The notes below the pieces were generated by a model. That model had not been told where the DNA came from. It saw only the letters and a list, made by a program, of their open reading frames with translations, and searched no databases. Shown piece by piece: positions 38,601 to 50,600 of a DNA stretch of 64,000 nt. A program made the translations under genes and the position numbers. The DNA comes from Acanthochromis polyacanthus (lineage: Eukaryota > Chordata > Actinopteri > Pomacentridae). The DNA lies in assembly GCF_021347895.1 (NCBI RefSeq), contig NC_067129.1:34261690-34325689 (forward strand), in the 5' to 3' direction. How positions within the stretch are numbered: position 1 is the stretch's first letter; every line of letters starts with the position of its first letter.

Positions 38601-41600
38601 ACTGTCCTTGAACACATCGTGTGGGAATTTTTAGAATTTTATGAAATTTTACAAAAATCTCTTTATTCTAAACGTCTCATTTTGGACATTTTTGCTACTA
38701 ATTAATGCTGTGAATTAACTAAATTCTGTAAAAACTAACTAAAAATCCCGCATTCCTCAGTACTCGGCTGTAATCTAAAGGCACAAAGGGAAAACTCAGC
38801 TGTAAAATTAAGCTTTTTTTTCATATTTCTGCTGCTCGAAAGGAACATCCTGATGCTTTTGCTATGATATATTTAATTCAGTGACTCTCAAGCAGTTTCT
38901 GTGTGGCTTTTTTATTTACTGCTGTCACATTTTTACTCACTGTTTACTCATTTTTCACTGCAGTATAAAAACCTGCACCTCTATGGAAACAGAATGACAT
39001 GAAGGAGAGTAACTCAGTACGACTCAGTTCTAGTGGCAAAAATCATGAAAAAGAAAAAGAGAAAGTTGAATTCATTTGATTATATATGTTACAAAAAAAG
39101 TGAAAAAAACTGCATTAACACTGGATAAAATGGATCTGTGCATATTATAGATATTTAACTACACAAATTTGTAATTTATTTCCGTATTTCTCACAGTTCA
39201 GCTGAAAACTCTCAGAATTTTCATCCTTGGACTGCAGATCACAGCTGAGTCAATAAAAGCTTCACAGCTGCACCGAGAATCTCAGAAGTTTTTTGTTTTT
39301 TGTAGATTTTGGTTCGAGTAAACAAGTTATTTTGGGGGGAAAATAAAACAAGACTTCAGGGATTTTGAGGAAAATAATTTTCTGGGATGAACTGCAGGCT
39401 GTAGGAGTATAATCAAAAAATGCTGCAAAGTCAACACATGGACGTTTAGTAAAATGTTACATGTTGATAACAGGTTTTTAACAATAAAAAAAGTCAATAA
39501 TTTGCAGGCTAACTTTGTCATACTGCACAGAAGATTCTTTTAATTTTTCCCAGCTTCTACCACAGAGGAGCAGGAATTCATAATGTGGTAAAAAAAAAAA
39601 GGATCAAACAGTGAGTTAAAATGTGAAAAAACACCCAGAAACTGCTCAGAAAATTAAAAAACACTCGTGTATTTGAGCTCTGACCACATTAACATCCGGT
39701 TTGTTTTTAATCAGTAAATAATTGATGCTAAAGCTGCAGCCCACATTCAGCTGCTGTAAATATGATGTTACTCTGCGTCTTCTAAACCAGTGGTTCTCCA
39801 CCCTGTTCCTCAGGACCTCATGTCCTGCATGTTTTAGATGCTTCCCTGCTCTAACACACCTGATTCAAATGATCAGCTCGTCATCAAGCCTCTGCAGAAG
39901 CCTGATAACGAGCTGATCATTTGAGTCAGGTGTGTTGGAGCAGGGAAGCATCTAAAACATGCAGGACATGGGGTCCTGAGGAACGGGGATGAGAACCACT
40001 GTTCTAAAGGATAAACCCACTGCAGCCTCCAGGGGGCGCTGGTGAGCAGCAGCAGTTACCTGGTCGTTGGGGCCCTTCTTGTCTCCGTTGACGGCCTTCA
40101 GGAGGACGGCTTCTTCGTTCTTTGTGTTGGTCTTCATCTCCACAACAATGTCATCTTTGGTGGTCTTCTCTTTGGTGCTGGAGACAGAAAAAAGTTAAAC
40201 TTTAACCGCCTGAAAACAGCAAAATAACATTTATCAAACTCAAAAAGTGTAAAAACACAACGAATCGACACCTTTTAAAGAATAATTAGATTTTATTGGG
40301 AAACTGAACCAAATCTCAGCTTAAAATCGTCACATTTTATCAAATTCATCTCATTTTTCTTTCTAAATTGACAAAAAAATAAGATTCTGTACAAACCAAA
40401 AAAATCTGCCCTCTTCTGTGCAGCTGTGAAGCTAAAAATGACTCAGCAGTAACTGACAGTTACTCAGCAAAAATTCAAGGACTTTTAGTCAAATTTCAGT
40501 CAAATTTTTTTTGTTTCAGTATCAGTAAAACCTCTAGGAATAATGCTCTATAATGCAGATTCTAAGTTTATTTCCCATTTTTTAACATAAACAATCCAAG
40601 AAATGTAATGATTTGTAGCATTAAAACCCTTTTCTGCCCTTTATCTAAGATGTTTTGCATGCTATAAGTTTGTGTTTGTTGTTTGCAGCTGAATCACTGA
40701 GAATAATGTTGGAGCAAAACGCTGTATTTGAATATTTTTTATTACAATTTTAAGTTTCAGATTTGTTGAAGTGACAGATGATGACAGATGAGTAGTTCAA
40801 GGACAATTCCTTTTGTTTTTCACAGTTTCTGGCTCTGACTAATGGTGAATGTGACAAAAAACGTGATTATTTAGCTTCTCAACTACCTGAGATACAAATG
40901 ATTTGTTGTTTTTACAGAATCATGCTAATATTTTAATGATATTTTGACAAATTTGGAAATGAAACATGTAACATAATTTGGTTTTAATAAAATATTGTGT
41001 AATCTTAGATTTTGTTAATTTTATTCACGGAACTTCGCCTCACCGATGAGTAGTTCAAGGGCAGTCGGAAAGTTGAAAATTCAAACATTCTATTTCTTTT
41101 TACAGTTTCTAGGTCTCATATATGATGTAACTTTGCTGATTTTTTAAAAACTTAACAGAAGTTGAAAAGGAAACGCAAGTTTTTTTAAATGTAACTGCAC
41201 ATCAGAGATGAGTAGTTCAAGGACAGTTGGAAAGTTGAAAACTCAAACATTCCATTTATTTTTACATTTTCTAAGTGTCTAAAATGGTGTAATTTTGGCT
41301 TTTTTTCAAAACCTAGCAGAAGTTTAGCGAAAAATGAAAATTTTATCAATATTTTTCTGTAGTGTGCTACAAGATACGCAGAATGTTTTGTTTTTACAGA
41401 ATCTGTTTAATTCTTTCATGTTATTTTCGACAATTCTTTGAATGAGAAGCGTAAAGTAATTCGATTTTAAGCTTAGATTTCTGAGTTTTCTTTTAAATGG
41501 AACTTCGTGTCAGAGATGAATAGTTCAAGGACAGTCAGAAAGTTGAAAATTTAAACATTCTATTTCTTTTTACAGCTTCTAGGTCTCATAAATGGTGTCA

Positions 41601-44600
41601 TTTTGGTGATTTTTTTTCAAAAGCTAACATTCCTGTCAAACTCACCTGCAGGTTTTGAAGTTCAAAAGAAAACATATCAGTGTGAAAGTCACCCTCATCC
41701 CTCAAGAACATGTTCTACTGAATTTCTGACTTCTCTCTCTTTCTAAACATGGCTGTTCTGTTTTCTTAGAGGTGCACGATTTTAGATTACAGTGAAAAAT
41801 TTATAAAAAAAACGCTCAGAAACTGCAGAAGAAGACTAAAAGCAGCCTCTGTGTGTATTCAGATCCAGCAGAAGCTGTCAGCTGATGAACACATCGTCGG
41901 TTTAGGACTTGTTTTGTTGTTGGTAAATGAAAATAATTGGCTGCTGCTGCTCCGTCATGAAAGCTTAATTGGAGGAGGAACTCACATCTCCTGTTTGCCG
42001 GAGCGTCCGCAGGGAATCTTCCCCTTCTTGTGCAGGAAGTAGATGACGCTGCCGAGGAAGGCCAGCAGCAGGAGACTCAGTATGATCACCACTATGATCA
42101 CCCCGCTGCCCTCCGCTGCACAAACAAACACACACAGGCTGCATGTCAACAGAAATACACAACTCAGAGTGACATTCAACAGCAGCGACGGCCACAGACG
42201 ACGGAGACGGAGCAGCAAAGAGCCTCAGCTGGACGGTGGTTCCACAAACACAACACTAAAACCAGCGACAGGTGAAGGAAAACATGTTTTATCTCATTAT
42301 TATGCAGGAAAACCTCAAATCAGGGCATTTATTTAGAACAAAGTGCTGCAAAAATGAGTCAAAGAACAAAAACTCAGACCTCCAGGTGTCAGTATGATGG
42401 TGTGTTTACGTATCCATGACTTCAACATGAAGATGTTTCTGCAGCATTAAGAGAAGCTACGCAGTAAAACAATATAATACAGGTGGTTTTAATGTTGTGG
42501 CTGAGTGGTGCAAAGTAAAGAAATCAATGAAAACAAGTTAATGAGAACAAAAGTTTCTTTTTAAAGTGTCAAACACCAAAGAAAACATACAGAAATCTGA
42601 GGATTATCATCAGTTTTACACAAAAACAGCTTATTCGAAGTTCTGGAACAATTTTTTTTTAAAATAACCCAAGAAAATATAAAAAATCTGATCAAAAATC
42701 CAGTTTTGCAGATGTGTTGGTGTGTATTCTGGATCACTGAAGTGTAAAATTTAGTGTTTTTTGTTCATCAACCCCAAATAAAAGCAAAAAATTCTGAAGT
42801 TCATCGACTGCTTTCTTTATTATCTCTTTGCAAGACCCCAAAAAGGAATAAATATACACAACATTTAGTGTGTTTGCCATCAATTTTGCACTAAAAAAGT
42901 CAATTTATTGGGGTTCTTGAACTTATGTTGGAAAATAACCTGAGAAAATTAAAAAAAATTAGAGCAAAACTCCAGAGTCAGGTGTGTTGGTGTGAATTCT
43001 GAACCAGTGAAGTGTGAAAGTTTAGGTTTTTTGTTGTTGACTGACTCAAAATAAAAATCTGAATATTTCCACATCAGCTGCCTTCCGGTATGTTTGTCAT
43101 CAATTTTACACAGAAAAAAAGACAGTTTATTAGAGATTCTGGAAGAATTTTTGAGATATTGGAAAACAACGCCCAAAAAATACAAAAATTGAGATAAAAT
43201 CCAGTGTTTCAGGTGTGTCCAGTTAAACTGAAGTGTAAAATTTTGTGTTTTTTGTCGCTCAACCCCCCAAAGAAAAGTCTAAAAATCGGAATATTTCCAA
43301 ATTAAAGTGTAAAATTTAGTGTTTTTTGTTCACTGACCCCCCAAAAAGCCAAAATATCTCAGTTTGATCAACTCCTTTCTGTAATATCTCCTTCAACACC
43401 CCAGAATCCTAAATAACTGCTACTTTAAACAAACTGCATCATTTTAAACAACGTCGCTGCTTCTTTATAAAACTTCTTTTTCCTGTGCATGAGGAATAAT
43501 TTGCCGAGCGTGAAATGATGCTGTTTCTGTCGTTAAACTGGCAGGAGAATTAAAAAAGTCATTTATTTTGCTCATCGTCTGTGACCTCATTAAACATTAA
43601 TCCGTCCAGAATGTAAAGAAGCTGCTCTGTAACTCCAGAGAAACATTTTAAAAGAGTTTATTATGTGAAGTGTAGCTCAGAATATTCCTATTGTGGTTTA
43701 ATGATGCTGCTGTGTTCTTAAACGTTCAATTATTTCGTCTTCTCTAAGCTTTAAACATCGTTTAATGAACTATTCTGCAGTAAAGAGTGAAGTTTTTGCC
43801 ATTTATATGTCTCAGACAACTTGAGAATTTGGATGATTTCGATGAAAAATTACCGTTTGAAGCTTAGATTGGGTGGAAAACACAAAATTGGTCTATTTTT
43901 TTCTCCGCATGCTACGAGGTTTATTTAATTTACACAGAATCTGGTTCATCTTTTAATATTTTAATGTTATTTCTGACAATTTGTTGAGTAAAACAGTCTT
44001 ATATTGATAAAATATTATGATTTTAAACTCAGATTTTGTTAATTTTCTTGGGGGAACTGCATCTCGGAAAGTTGAAAATTCTAAAATTCTATTTGTTTTT
44101 ACAGTTTCTAGGTGTAATTCAGGTGATTTTTAAAAACTAACAGGAGTTTTGATGGAACTGAGATGAGTAGTTCAAGGAAAGTTAAAAAATCTAACAATTC
44201 CATTTGTTTTTACAGTTTCTAGGCGTCATAAATGGTGTAATTTTGGTGATTTTTCAAAAGCAAACAGAAGTTTAATGAAAAACACAAAATTTATCCATTT
44301 TCTTTTTTCAATAGCACGCTATGAGGTGTGCACAATTTTTGTTTTTACAGAATCTGGTTATTAACCTTTGAATATTTTAAGGTTATTTCTGACAGATTTT
44401 AAACTAGACGTAGAATAATCAGATTTTGATTTTGGCTTCTAAATTGATCAATTAAAATTGGTTGTTTTTACAGATTCTTGTTAATCTAATCCTATTTTTG
44501 ACAAATTCTCAAATGAAAAATGTAGAATAAAATGATTTTGATAAAACGTTACAATTTGAAGCTTAGATTTCTTAATTTTCTTACAGGTGAGTAGTTCAAG

Positions 44601-47600
44601 GACAGTCAGAAAGTTGAAAATTCAACAATTCCATTTGTTTTTTCAGTTTCTAGGTGTCAAAAATGGTGTAATTTTGGTGATTTTTCAAAAAGCTAACAGA
44701 ACGTTAATGGAAAACGCAAACATTAATCAGATTTATGAATGTTTCTCAGTTGTGTGGTATGAGGTACACACAATTTTCTGTTCTACAGAATCTGGTAAAT
44801 CTTTACTTCTGACAAATTGTTGAATGAGACCCGTAGAAAGATTACATTTTGGTAAAAAATTCTGATTTAAATTCAGATTTAACTGAAGCTTCACCTCATA
44901 GATGACGGACAGTCAGAAAGTTGTAAATTCCACAATTCTACTTGTTTTTAAGGTTTCTCGGAGTCAGAAACGGCATCACTTTTAAACCCAACAGAACTGC
45001 ATGTCAGAGATGAGCAGTTCAAGGACAGTCGGAAAGTTGAAAGTTAAAAGTGTTTGTGGTAAAGCCATGCTGGCAGACTGGACACGGCAGTGATTAATGC
45101 TGTGAAACTGTGAATACCAGACAGTTTATCATTCTACTGTCATCTAACAGCAGCGATTGTTTGTGGAGTCAAACACGTCCTTTAAATCACAGTTAGAGTA
45201 AAAACAGCAGAACACCGGTTTAAAAAGGCAGATATGATCAAAACCTCATGACCAGTGTGAAAGAAAAAAGCTCTGCATGCTGTAAAAAGTCAGAAACAGT
45301 GAAAGACGACTAAAAAACCTGAAGAAGAAGAAAGAAAAACATAGAAAACAGGAAAGAGAAACAGAAAAACTGACATTTGAAATCTTCTACATCCGGTTTG
45401 TATTTTTAAATCAGAAGATGTGAACAGAAAAGATGTGCAGGAGAATGAGGAGAAAATATCACTCCACCAAGGAACACAGCGGGGTTATGAGACGATCGTC
45501 TGTCTGTCTGTCTGTGTGCATCTTACTCTAAAACAGACCAATGGATTTGGATGAAACTTTCAGGGAAGGTCAGAAATGACACAAGGACCAGGTGATACAG
45601 TTTTGGCAGTGATGCAGCTTATAGTCTGGATCCACGGATTTGTTAAAGATTTCTGGATCACTGCGAGATAACGACACAGCGTCACTGTAACCATGACAAC
45701 CAGTGAACACGACGTCAGCTGCCTGCTGACTAATCCACCGCTGAGGACTTAAGACTTATCCGTAGGAAATAATACGACGAAGCAGCCTTGGCGCAGTGCT
45801 GCGTTCTCTGAGTGCTTTTCAATTTCTTTTCGCTCTGTTTCTAGTCATTTACTGCAGGAAGCAGCAGACAGAACTCAGAAATGTCTTGTGTGCACCATGA
45901 CCCAGTTATACTGCCACAAATTATTTTTTAAAAAAAGAATAAATAAATGTGATTTTTTTTTTAAAGTTGCATTTTAGAAAGCTAAAGCATATTGTTTTGT
46001 AAGTAGCGGTGCATCACAGAGGATTAGTTCAAGGACAGTAGAAAAGTCGAGAAATCAACTATTTTCTTCGTTTTTACACAAAATAAATGTTGCAATATTG
46101 GCGATTTTTAAAGATCAACCTCATAGACGGGTTTGAAGCTGCACAAAGTGAAGCACCGCATCAGAGAAATTTAACGGAAGAAGCAAAATGTGTCCAGCTT
46201 CTTGCTATTTTTTTCTTTGACAGAATCTGTTTAATATTTTAATGCTACATAATTTACTATTATTCATTATTATTATTTTTGAATGAGATGTAGAAAAGTA
46301 GATTCTGAAATAATATCATGATTGTAAGTTTAAAAGTCATTTTTTAATGTAACTGCAAGTCAGAGATGAGTAGTTCAAGGACCACTGGAAAGCTGACAAT
46401 TCTACGATTTTATTTGTTTTTACAGTTTCTAGGTTTAATAAATGATGTAATTTTGGCGATTTTTAAAACGCTAACAGAAGTTTAATGGAAAACAAAAAAA
46501 ATTTTCAGTCATTACTTCTCAATTGTATGATACGAGGTACGCACTAGTTGTCGTTTTAACAGAATTTTGTTAATCTTTTAGTAATTTATTGATATTTTTG
46601 ACAGATTGTCAAATGAAAGAAATTAGAGAAGATTAATTGAAACGGCAAAATTTGGAAAAAATTAGTTAGTATGACTTCTCAGTTGTCTGAGATCCACATA
46701 AGTTGTTGTTTGAACAGAATCTTTCTCTCTGTTCTTCCAAACTAAACATGTAGAATAATTACATTTTAGGCTTCAATTTCATTTTTAAAAATGTAACTGC
46801 ATGTAACAGATGAGTAGTTCAAGGACCGTCAGAAAGTTAACAAATCAACGATTGTATCTGTTTTTACAGTTTCTTGGTTTAATAAAAGGTGTAACTTTGG
46901 CGATTTTTCTTAAAACAAATTTAATGGAAAATGTGAAGTTTGTTCAGTTTTTCAGTCGTTGCTTCTCAGCTGCACACTGCTAGGTACGCACTACTTTTTG
47001 CTTTTACAGAATATGATTCATCTTTTAATATTTTAATGGTAATTTTGACACATTTTTGAATGAGAGACGTAGAATAATTAATTTTTTTTATGTTACTGCA
47101 TGTCATAGATGAGTAGTTCAAGGACTGTCGGGCAGTTGACAATTCAACAAATTTATCTGTTTTTACAGTTTCTAGGTCTCATAAATGGTGTCATTTTTGT
47201 GATTTTTTAAAAGATAAAATGCTTTTTAAACTCACTCAGAAGGTTTAAATGAAAACGCATTTGCGTGGATGCAGCCTGTACTTGACCAGCTACATAATTT
47301 TCTGCATTTTATTTGCTTTTCCTCCAATGAAATGTCCAGATTAGCGTCAGTGACGTAATTCATTGTGAAAAGCAGAGCTCTGACTAACTGCCCCAGTGCT
47401 TTGAGTCCAGTCAAACCGACCGTGTGATCACCAGAGCTCCTAAAAACCAGCTAATAATCAGCGACACAACCCCAGTTTTCCTCGTTTTCTCCGGTCTGGA
47501 TGCACTCTTCACTGTGTTTTACGGGTTTGCTTGTTTCCCCCAGAGCCCGGTGAAGATTTAATGGAATGAAGTGACGGCTCAAAGTCAGAAAATTACCCAT

Positions 47601-50600
47601 AATAACGCCCCGTCTCCGTAATTAACCGAGAACGCTCCTGGTATTTACAAATCCGCTATAAAACACGAGGACTGTCTGGAAAGAGTCCGTAAAAGCTGAT
47701 AGCGTTCTGTAACCTATTTTTATTTGCTTTTAGGTTAAACAAATACTGTTTTTAGCAGCGTCGGGTGTTTGCTCTGAGCTGCTGCTGTGCTCGAATTTTT
47801 TTTATTATTATTTTTTATATCAGACGGAATATTTAACGCGCCCGCAGGCCATCCCTGAGATCTGGCAGCGAACCGAAGACGGCGCTGGTCGCTGAGCAGA
47901 CGTGATAAATAATAAATAATCCTCTGAAGCCTCCGTTGTCACACCGAGCCGAGAAGAAATGCACCGACACAGAAGACAAGGCTTTGAGCTGGAAGAGGGA
48001 AGAGGAGAGGCTGGAGGGCGATGGTCTTACCCGGAGAGAAGGGGGCGGTCGTGGTGACCCTGGGAACTGTGGACAAGTAGAAGAACACTTAAAAACTCTC
48101 ATATTTACTCAACCTCAGCTGCTTCTTATGTTGAACTGACCCATTTAAAAGTGAAAAAACCTTAAAAAAAAAACATTGTTAAAAACCTTTTCTAAGTATG
48201 AAACTTCTTCTGTTTGGATGAATGAGTGGAATCAACACATAAAATGGTTTACTGCTCTTATTTCAGTGCTCAAATAAACGTTCAACATCACTCCATAAAA
48301 AGAAAAAAATTATAAAAAAATAAATAAAATTTGTAAAAATTTTGACATCATGTAAAACTATTGGATTTTATATGTAGGTCTTTCCAATGTACATTAAAAA
48401 AAGTTTTAACGTGCATTTTTTATGAAAAATAAATCATCCTCACTGAACCATGAGCTCTTCATGGCTTTAACCAGACATGACAGGAAGAAGTTACAGTGGT
48501 GGGCTGCAATGTGACGATGTGTTCGCTGAAATCAGGACGTTTTTATTGCGTTTAAGTGAAACAGTCCACATGAACGTGATGTTTTTGTCTTATTGACAAC
48601 CTCAAGTATGCAAATTAACTGACAGCTCCCAGCTGTTTCTTCACATTTGCAGAAATAATGGAGGCTGTTAAAATGAATTTCTCAGTCAATCTGAAGTCAG
48701 AACAGAATTATTTAACCTCAGCTGCTTAATAATTACTAATAATCCCCCAAATATTCGTTCAAATATTCCATATGCAGTGACTAACACAAGTTTTTAAGAA
48801 TGTAAAACTCGTTTGAAACAGAAAACTCATAAATGCTGACTTTATTCAGGGTTTTGAATATTTATTAATGGATTTTGGTGAGTTTTCATTATTAATTAAC
48901 CTGTTTATTATTATTTAGATTAAACTTTGGTCTGTTGACCCTCCAGATAGATTTTAAGTCAGTATGTTGTAACTTTTTAGTTAGATTGTCAATATTTTGG
49001 TATCATTTTTGGCAAATTTTGGAATGAAACATGTAAAATAAAGTGATTTTGATGAAATATCATTATTTTAGTCTTAAACTTTGTTCCTTTTCTTGATGGA
49101 ACTGAACCTCACATATGAAGAAGAGTTGAAAATTTTACAATTCCATTAGCTTTTACAGTTTCTACGTGTCATAAATAGTGTAATTTTGGCAATTTCAAAA
49201 AAAGGGAGATTTGTCCTGTTTTTCAGTCGCTGCTTCTCAATTGCACGGTACAACGTACGCACAGTTATTTGTTTTACAGAATCTGGTTAATCTTTTAATG
49301 TTATTTTTGACAAATTTTAGAACGAGACACGCAGAATAATTAGATTTTGATAAAATATGAAGCTTAGATTTCTTAATTTGTTTTGATGGAGCTGCACCCA
49401 CAGATGAGTAGTTCAAGGACAGGCATAAATTTGAAAATTTGACACATTCATTTTCTTTTTACAGTTTCTATGGAAACAACACAACCGTTACTAGAAGCAG
49501 AGATGACTCTGCCACACAGTATAGTGTTTTTCTTCCTAATTGTACAATGTTTGGGACAAATGCTAATATTCCCAGGAGTCTAATCTTTTCTAGTTACCTG
49601 CTTGTTAGCATGCTAAACAGTTAGCCTCGGTAGCTTTCAGGTGCTGATTTTAACACAAATGTTGGAATTTTTTGGTTTTTCTTCCTAATTATATAATGTT
49701 TGAGATAAATGTTGATATCCCCTGCGGTCTAATCTCTCCTTTCTGCCTCCATATTTCTTATATTTAGTTACCTGCTTGTTAGCATGCAAAACGCTTAGCC
49801 TCAGTGGCTTTCAGATGCTGACTTTATCACAAGTTGCAGCTGAAGTCTCTGAAAATAAGGGACATATTATGACTTATTAGAACCAGTTTAAGGCCCAAAA
49901 AGAGAAAATCTAATCAATTTCTGGCAAACAAAATTTAAAACGATTACTTGAGGGTCATGCTTTGGAAATCTTTAATTTTTTTTCAGCAGAATAGAGATGA
50001 AAATTAACAGAAAAACTTTAAATAATTACTTTGATGTGCAGGTTTTTTTCACATATTTTTGCTCCATATCACATTCTATTTTTTAAGCTGCTGTTTCTAT
50101 TATTACTATTAAAGCTGAGGTTAATATAATATGATAAAAGTCACCTTATCCAAAATAAATCAGCGGTATGTGCTGAGAATTGTGGCTCATAATTGAATAA
50201 AACAAAAAAGAAGAAAGAAAATATGTGAGTGTGCGAATTCCCTCCGTAAAATGTTTCATTTACGCCACATGAAAACCTAAATGATGAATATTGAGCTCCA
50301 CATGGTAGACTTTTTGATGCCGGCGGCCAAAATCTTTAAAACTGATGAGAAAATGTATTTGGGAAGAATTCACGACGTTCATTAATTTAGGCTTCAAAAG
50401 CAAAATAAGTTCCATTTTCTTGTCATCACTTTCCAACTCACCACTGCTCCTTTAATTAGCAAGAAGATTTGTGGCGCTTTCTGTAACAATTCTGTCACAT
50501 TGGAATGAAAACTGGAATTAAAGCGGCTAAAAGATGACAGAAAAGGCACGACGAAACAGAGGAACTTTCCAGATTAATGTTGGGAGGCGAGTGGATGTGA

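Larger units (their letters stand above)
35620..40059. other. Last MCAM intron outside named repeats
   Basis: Two reverse copies of the dispersed family at about 37900-38030 and 38160-38620, the 31-bp minisatellite and a hAT-type element were recognised. No exon encoding a YIDLRH-like tail was found. Confidence 0.55.
42116..48030. other. MCAM intron 5' of the membrane exon
   Basis: 5.9 kb of AT-rich sequence dominated by the dispersed family, the 250-bp tandem repeat and one interspersed repeat. 47450-48030 is more GC-rich and free of recognised repeats. No other exon was seen. Confidence 0.55.
40785..49440. repeat. Dispersed repeat family, about 12 copies across MCAM introns
   Basis: Cores close to GATGAGTAGTTCAAGGACAG, followed by AAAGTTGAAAATTC and TTTTTACAGTTTCTAGG, occur near 40785, 41045, 41206, 41515, 44161, 44586, 45008, 46020, 46365, 46808, 47108 and 49402, all in the same orientation with 160 to over 2000 bp spacing. 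Related copies lie in the CBL introns. No ORF is shared. Confidence 0.85.

Noticed and set aside
41965..42336. Plus-strand frames over the MCAM membrane exon
   Set aside because: They are shadows of the minus-strand exon, whose translation matches MCAM.
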